A stretch of DNA of 5,235 nt. Origin: an uncultured Selenomonadales bacterium (GTDB taxonomy: Bacteria > Bacillota > Negativicutes > Selenomonadales > Selenomonadaceae). Below the pieces are notes generated by a model that saw only the letters and a program-made list of their open reading frames with translations, did not search any database and was not told the DNA's origin. This document shows positions 1 through 2,982 of this stretch, piece by piece. Position numbers and translations under genes: made by a program. Where the stretch lies: NCBI GenBank assembly GCA_946403735.1, contig CAMJAZ010000157.1, positions 1 to 5,235 of the forward strand. The letters are read 5' to 3'. Every line of letters starts with the position of its first letter. Position 1 is the stretch's first letter.

Positions 1-1
1 G

Positions 2-664
2 TGCGTTGTGACAAGTAACAATGTTAAAGGCGCAACTGGCATTCCTACTGGATTTTGGCTTAGCGAACTTACGCATCCTATGGCGAAGTTTGAAGACGCG
101 GGCTTTGAAACTGTCATTGCGTCGATTAAAGGCGGAAAACCTCCGATTGATCCAGTAAGCTTGAACTTTGACGACCCGATTAATAAAAGATTTTGGGACG
201 ATGAAATTTTTCAGCAAAAACTTGCCAATTCCGTCAAGCTTGATGACGTTGACGCGAAAAATTTTGACGCGATATTTTTTGCAGGCGGTCACGGTGTAAT
301 GTGGGATTTTGCAGACAGCGCGGCGATTGATAAAGTTACACGTGAAATTTATGAAAACGGCGGAATTGTTTCGGCAGTTTGTCACGGACCAGCGGCGCTT
401 GTCAACGTCAAACTTTCAAGCGGTGAATATCTTGTCAGCGGAAAAAATGTCACGGGCTTTACAAATTCTGAAGAAGATGAAGCGCAAGGTACGGCGATTG
501 TACCGTTTATGTTGGCGGATAAATTGACTGAACACGGCGCGATTCATCATGCCGCCGCTAATTGGAGCAATAATGTAGTTGTCGATGGACGGCTTGTCAC
601 GGGACAAAATCCCGCGTCTGCTGCTAGCGTTGGTGACGAAGTGGTTAAATTAATTAAGAATTAA
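2..664 (+). CDS. DJ-1/PfpI family protein (type 1 glutamine amidotransferase-like, Hsp31-like), 5' partial
   Basis: The frame is open to the left edge and the first visible residues (C-V-V-T-S-N) look like the end of the first beta strand in this family, usually preceded by a short Met-Lys-Lys-type start. The true start is therefore judged to lie just outside the window, and the GTG at 8 is probably an internal Val. Counting that Val as residue 1, the family marks are Glu20 in GFWLSEL, the glycine-rich GGHG at 93-96, the nucleophile elbow AVCHGP with Cys125 and His126, and TGQNP at 198-202. These fit the Hsp31-like branch, in which Glu, Cys and His form the active site. Characterised members act as glyoxalase III, deglycase or chaperone; which applies here cannot be told. 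It is probably cytosolic, as no membrane segment is seen. The last codons and the TAA lie inside a 7-nt repeat. The tautomerase gene follows after 45 bases with no terminator between. Confidence 0.9.
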   Translation, partial: CVVTSNNVKGATGIPTGFWLSELTHPMAKFEDAGFETVIASIKGGKPPIDPVSLNFDDPINKRFWDDEIFQQKLANSVKLDDVDAKNFDAIFFAGGHGVMWDFADSAAIDKVTREIYENGGIVSAVCHGPAALVNVKLSSGEYLVSGKNVTGFTNSEEDEAQGTAIVPFMLADKLTEHGAIHHAAANWSNNVVVDGRLVTGQNPASAASVGDEVVKLIKN

Positions 665-683
665 GAATTAGGAATTAAGAATT
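652..683. repeat. Heptanucleotide tandem repeat at the end of the PfpI-family gene
   Basis: Four full 7-nt units stand in a row: AATTAAG at 652, AATTAAG at 659, AATTAGG at 666 and AATTAAG at 673, then a partial AATT to 683. The array starts inside the coding region and supplies the stop codon at 662-664. The ten bases TAGGAATTAA (669-678) recur on the minus strand at 1923-1932, in the rpsB-tsf gap. It may be a slippage-prone short repeat; no function is evident. Confidence 0.75.
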
Positions 684-696
684 GTTTAGCTAGAAT

Positions 697-701
697 GGAG
701 G
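697..701 (+). promoter_or_regulatory. Ribosome binding site that fixes the tautomerase start
   Basis: GGAGG lies 8 bases before the ATG at 710. The earlier in-frame ATG at 695 overlaps this site and has no SD of its own. The site therefore selects the start that places Pro directly after Met, as the tautomerase mechanism requires. Confidence 0.85.
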
Positions 702-709
702 AATTTTTT

Positions 710-910
710 ATGCCGTTAATTTCAATCGATGCTGTTCATCCTACAAAGGAGCAGAAAGAAAAACTTGTTGCCGAACTTACGAAAACCGCCAGCAATATTT
801 TGGGCGTTGACGAAAAATTTTTCTACGTACTTGTCAAGGAAAATGATTTGGACAACTGGGGCATTGGCGGAAAAACTTTAGCGCAGTTCATGGCTGAAAA
901 TAAAAAGTAA
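710..910 (+). CDS. 4-oxalocrotonate tautomerase family protein (DmpI-like)
   Basis: This is a 66-codon protein beginning Met-Pro-Leu-Ile. After Met removal Pro1 becomes the N-terminal catalytic base of the tautomerase superfamily, whose small members form hexamers in the cytosol. The rest fits the beta-alpha-beta fold: strand PLISIDAV, helix TKEQKEKLVAELTKTASNIL (residues 11-30 of the mature chain), second strand FFYVLVKEND, then the NWGIGG turn (48-53), which aligns with the hydrophobic wall around Phe50 of 4-OT. Arg11 and Arg39 of classical 4-OT, which bind the substrate carboxylates, align with about Pro10 and Tyr38 here, so the true substrate is probably not 4-oxalocrotonate. Length is typical (about 60-70 residues). 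It follows the PfpI-family gene by 45 bases and is probably cotranscribed. Both families handle reactive carbonyl compounds, so a joint role is possible but is only inferred. Confidence 0.87.
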   Translation: MPLISIDAVHPTKEQKEKLVAELTKTASNILGVDEKFFYVLVKENDLDNWGIGGKTLAQFMAENKK

Positions 911-940
911 ATCCCAAATTTAAATCCCAATAGTTCAACT

Positions 941-980
941 AAAAAAGATCGCCGCAAATTTTGTGACGATCTTTTATTAT
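941..980. terminator. Bidirectional intrinsic terminator between converging units
   Basis: AAAAGATCG (943-951) pairs with CGATCTTTT (967-975). After a C/A mismatch the helix can continue inward with CGCA (953-956) against TGTG (962-965), leaving a small AT loop. A T-run follows the stem on the plus strand (972-980), and the A-run at 941-946 gives a U-run on the minus strand. It lies between the tautomerase stop (910) and the tsf stop (1007), so it can end both transcripts. Confidence 0.85.
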
Positions 981-1006
981 GCCGTATTTGTAAACGATTA
1001 AAATTT

Positions 1007-1885
1007 TTACTTAAGCTGTGCCGCAACTTCAGCCGCGAAGTCAGATTGTTTCTTTTCGATACCTTCGCCGAGTTGGTAGCGGGTAAAGTTCAAAACTTTC
1101 GCGTCGCCGAGAATATCTTTGACAGCCTTTTTATCATCGGGCGCTGATTTAACAAATTCCTGTTCAATAAGGCAGACTTCCTTATAAAATTTATTGATAC
1201 GACCTTCGACCATACGTTCAACAATTTTTTCAGGTTTGCCTTCTTCAAGCGCTTGCTTACGAAGAATTTCTTTTTCATGTTCAAGTTCAGCCGCGTCGAC
1301 TCTTGCACGGTCAACAGCCAAAGGATTCATAGCCGCGATTTGCAGTGCAACATCTTTTCCAAGTTCATCACTGCCGCCAGACATTTCGACGAGGACGCCA
1401 ATTTTTCCGCCCATGTGAATGTAGCTGATGAGTTTGCCTTTAGTTTCGTAGCGAATAAAACGGCGTACAGAAATTTTTTCTCCGATAGTAGCAGTTGCTT
1501 CCGTCACCAATTCGCCAATTTTTTTATCGCCAACTTTAACTTCGTTAAGCGCGTCGAGATCGGCAGGGTTAGCCTTCGCGACGGTTTCAGTTACAATTTT
1601 AACGAGTTCGCGGAAATTTTCATTGTTCGCAGTGAAATCTGTTTCGCAGTTAATTTCAGCCATAGACGCAATTTTTCCGTCTGCAGAAACATAAGCCGCG
1701 ACAGCACCTTCAGCCGCAATACGACCAGATTTTTTAGCCGCCTTTGCAATACCTTTTTCGCGCAGATAGTCAGCCGCCTTGCTCATATCGCCATTTGTTT
1801 CAGCAAGCGCTTTTTTGCAATCCATCATGCCTGCGCCTGTTCTTTCGCGCAATTCTTTAACCATTGCCGCAGTTACAGTTGCCAT
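1007..1885 (-). CDS. tsf: Elongation factor Ts
   Basis: This 292-residue protein is the nucleotide exchange factor that releases GDP from EF-Tu in the cytosol; the length is normal for the family. The N-terminal UBA-like domain holds the first signature RTGAGMMDCKKAL (15-27), followed by the helix with YLREKGIAKAAKKSGR (40-55). The second signature INCETDF ends at Thr82-Asp83-Phe84; the equivalent Asp-Phe pair in E. coli EF-Ts inserts next to the EF-Tu Mg site. The following position, usually Val, is Thr85. The core continues with YIHMGGKIGVLVEM (155-168) and DVALQIAAMNPLAVD (178-192). The C-terminal module ends in a charged helix. The start ATG has a GAGGAG site 12 bases upstream. It lies 63 bases after rpsB on the same strand, the usual order, and the next gene on that side converges on it, so the operon ends here. 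Identity is certain. Confidence 0.98.
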   Translation of the reverse strand: MATVTAAMVKELRERTGAGMMDCKKALAETNGDMSKAADYLREKGIAKAAKKSGRIAAEGAVAAYVSADGKIASMAEINCETDFTANNENFRELVKIVTETVAKANPADLDALNEVKVGDKKIGELVTEATATIGEKISVRRFIRYETKGKLISYIHMGGKIGVLVEMSGGSDELGKDVALQIAAMNPLAVDRARVDAAELEHEKEILRKQALEEGKPEKIVERMVEGRINKFYKEVCLIEQEFVKSAPDDKKAVKDILGDAKVLNFTRYQLGEGIEKKQSDFAAEVAAQLK

Positions 1886-1895
1886 TTATAAAATT

Positions 1896-1903
1896 CTCTC
1901 CTC
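1896..1903 (-). promoter_or_regulatory. Ribosome binding site of tsf
   Basis: On the minus strand this reads GAGGAGAG, with the GAGGAG core at 1898-1903 separated from the ATG (1885) by 12 bases. The spacing is slightly long but the match is strong, and no competing start lies nearby. Confidence 0.75.
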
Positions 1904-1906
1904 AAT

Positions 1907-1948
1907 GTTAGCTTATAGGATTTTAATTCCTATTCACTACTAACTAAC
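1907..1948. repeat. Imperfect inverted, heptad-rich repeat in the rpsB-tsf gap
   Basis: The gap contains TTAGCTT (1908-1914) and the inverted pair ATAGGA (1915-1920) / TCCTAT (1928-1933) with a 7-base loop, then CTATTCACTA (1930-1939) and TACTAACTAA (1938-1947). CTATTCACTA and TACTAACTA recur at 2774-2783 and 2761-2769 in the rpsB leader, so the two gaps hold related elements. No U-run follows the short stem, so it does not look like a strong terminator. It could tune the rpsB to tsf ratio by mRNA processing or partial attenuation, but that is only inferred. Confidence 0.55.
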
Positions 1949-2680
1949 TTATTCTTCTACGTTTTCTTCGTCATCTTCCGATACTTCGCCGCTTACAACG
2001 CCTTTGTTACCGTCAATCACGGCGTCCGCAATTTTTTCAGTCAAAAGTTTCACTGCGCGGATAGCATCATCATTGCCAGGTATAGGATAATCAATTTCAT
2101 CGGGATCGCAGTTTGTGTCGACAATAGCCACAATCGGAATGTTTAACTTGCGAGCCTCTGCAACGGCAATTCTTTCCTTGCGCGGGTCAACAATGAAAAT
2201 TGCACCAGGAAGTTTGCGCATTTCTTTAATGCCGCCGAGATATTTTTCAAGACGCGACATTTCATGACGAAGTTGCATAACTTCCTTTTTCGTCAATACG
2301 TCGAAAGTGCCGTCACTTTCCATAGTTTCAAGCTCTTTCAAGCGATTAATGCGTTTTTGAATCGTTTGAAAGTTAGTCAACATACCGCCGAGCCAACGTT
2401 CATTCACGAAAAATTGACCTGAACGAATTGCTTCTTCTTTCACAGCTTCTTGAGCCTGCTTTTTCGTACCGACGAACAAAACAGTTTTACCATCTTCAGC
2501 GACGCTACGAACAAATTCATAAGCTTCATCAACTTTGCGAACTGTTTTTTGAAGATCGATAATGTAAATGCCGTTACGTTCCGTAAAAATGTACTTAGCC
2601 ATTTGAGGATTCCAGCGGCGCGTTTGATGTCCAAAGTGGACGCCAGCTTCTAAAAGCTGTTTCATTGAAATTACTGCCAT
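1949..2680 (-). CDS. rpsB: 30S ribosomal protein S2
   Basis: This 243-residue protein is the S2 subunit protein that sits between the head and body of the 30S particle and helps recruit S1. It is recognised from LLEAGVHFGHQTRRWNP (9-25, first signature), FVNERWLGGMLTN (91-103), the charged coiled-coil hairpin at about 104-150, LPGAIFIVDPRKE (157-169), and VDTNCDPDEIDYPIPGNDDA (187-206, second signature). It ends in an acidic tail (232-243) dominated by Glu and Asp, common but variable in Firmicutes. Length is normal. The ATG is placed by a perfect AGGAGGA site 7 bases upstream. tsf follows on the same strand after 63 bases. The roughly 147-base leader contains strong secondary structure, which suggests control at the RNA level; S2 feedback on rpsB-tsf is known in E. 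coli. Confidence 0.98.
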   Translation of the reverse strand: MAVISMKQLLEAGVHFGHQTRRWNPQMAKYIFTERNGIYIIDLQKTVRKVDEAYEFVRSVAEDGKTVLFVGTKKQAQEAVKEEAIRSGQFFVNERWLGGMLTNFQTIQKRINRLKELETMESDGTFDVLTKKEVMQLRHEMSRLEKYLGGIKEMRKLPGAIFIVDPRKERIAVAEARKLNIPIVAIVDTNCDPDEIDYPIPGNDDAIRAVKLLTEKIADAVIDGNKGVVSGEVSEDDEENVEE

Positions 2681-2687
2681 AAAAAAA

Positions 2688-2694
2688 TCCTCCT
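2688..2694 (-). promoter_or_regulatory. Ribosome binding site of rpsB
   Basis: AGGAGGA on the minus strand, 7 bases before the ATG at 2680, with an A/T-only spacer. This is close to an ideal site. It begins 10 bases after the last leader helix, so folding of that helix could affect its exposure. Confidence 0.9.
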
Positions 2695-2720
2695 GTTAGA
2701 CTTTCGCGGGAGATTAGCTT

Positions 2721-2784
2721 TTAGTGATTAGCTTGTAGCTTGTAGCTTTTAGGAAAAAACTACTAACTACAAACTATTCACTAA
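2721..2784 (-). repeat. Long heptad-built hairpin in the rpsB leader
   Basis: Pairing 2721-2750 with 2755-2784 gives 30 positions and a 4-base loop. Twenty-five are Watson-Crick. Three (2732/2773, 2739/2766, 2746/2759) are C-A on the plus strand but G-U on the minus strand, and two (2728/2777 and 2741/2764) are mismatched on either strand. In rpsB mRNA 28 of 30 positions therefore pair. The left arm consists of 7-nt units: TTAGTGA, TTAGCTT, GTAGCTT, GTAGCTT (2721-2748), with one more TTAGCTT just outside at 2714-2720. The three wobble positions are spaced exactly 7 apart. Confidence 0.85.
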
Positions 2785-2833
2785 TAAACCACAGGTTTGA
2801 CGCTCCGTCCCGCGTGATTTTTAGACGCCGCGA

Positions 2834-2863
2834 ATTATAACACAATTAATTCCGTCATTGCAA
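2834..2863 (-). promoter_or_regulatory. Promoter of rpsB-tsf (sigma-70/SigA type, extended -10)
   Basis: On the minus strand a perfect TATAAT (2839 to 2834) is preceded by TGT, giving the extended -10 form. A TTGCAA -35 (2863 to 2858, four of six consensus) stands 18 bases upstream. Transcription would start near 2827, about 147 bases before the rpsB ATG. A strong promoter is expected for a ribosomal protein operon. Confidence 0.75.
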
Positions 2864-2915
2864 GTTAAAACTTTTAATTCTTACTGAAAAAGTGACGACA
2901 AAATTTAAAAACTGA

Positions 2916-2963
2916 TATAAAAATTTTTCGTAATATGGCTTATAATATTTATAAAAATTTTTC
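2916..2963. repeat. 14-bp direct repeat around the kinase -10 box
   Basis: TATAAAAATTTTTC occurs perfectly at 2916-2929 and 2950-2963, 34 bases from start to start. The two copies flank the TATAAT at 2941-2946. Each contains A5T5, itself a palindrome and a typical bent or minor-groove-narrow tract. The pair could be a two-site operator or a nucleoid-protein site; base composition alone may also produce it. Confidence 0.6.
2941..2946 (+). promoter_or_regulatory. Putative -10 box for the sensor kinase gene
   Basis: A perfect TATAAT lies 36 bases before the first ATG of the kinase. No good -35 is visible at 16-18 bases upstream; ATAAAA at 2917-2922 is the nearest and poor. In such AT-rich DNA a chance match is possible. 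If real, it may need an activator. Confidence 0.4.
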
Positions 2964-2982
2964 AGAATGGAAAGCGTAAAAA

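Larger units (their letters stand above)
2681..2827 (-). promoter_or_regulatory. Structured 5' leader of the rpsB-tsf mRNA (candidate cis-regulatory RNA)
   Basis: In the direction of rpsB transcription the leader holds, in order: a GC-rich strand CGCGGGA (2814 to 2808), a small hairpin AAACC-UGU-GGUUU (2798 to 2786), the 30-position hairpin (2784 to 2721), then UCCCGCG (2711 to 2705), which can pair with the first strand. Together these could form a closed three-way-junction fold ending 10 bases before the Shine-Dalgarno site. A competing 4-bp stem GACG/CGUC (2809 to 2799) overlaps the closing strand, so two states are conceivable. Autoregulation by S2 through the rpsB leader is established in E. 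coli; no known motif is recognised here. The fold is read by eye, and the transcript start is inferred from the promoter. Confidence 0.5.

Noticed and set aside
8..10. GTG as the true start of the PfpI-family gene
   Set aside because: The frame stays open to the window edge, no ribosome site can be seen, and the family normally has a few more residues forming the first beta strand before this point.
416..607. Minus-strand open frame inside the PfpI-family gene
   Set aside because: The product is basic and featureless, and the plus-strand gene has the full set of family motifs across the same bases.
695..709. Upstream ATG giving a five-residue longer tautomerase
   Set aside because: The GGAGG ribosome site overlaps this ATG, and the longer form would bury the catalytic Pro that must be N-terminal.
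1253..1891. A 212-codon open frame on the plus strand, antisense to tsf
   Set aside because: It lies almost exactly over the unmistakable EF-Ts gene, has a low-complexity Phe/Ser/Arg/Asn-rich product with no family marks, and no good ribosome site. It is a shadow of the AT-rich, Ala/Lys-rich tsf codons.
2714..2784. CRISPR array or inserted miniature transposon in the rpsB leader
   Set aside because: The repeats are 7-nt tandem units without spacers. No clear target-site duplication or transposon end is seen around the hairpin.
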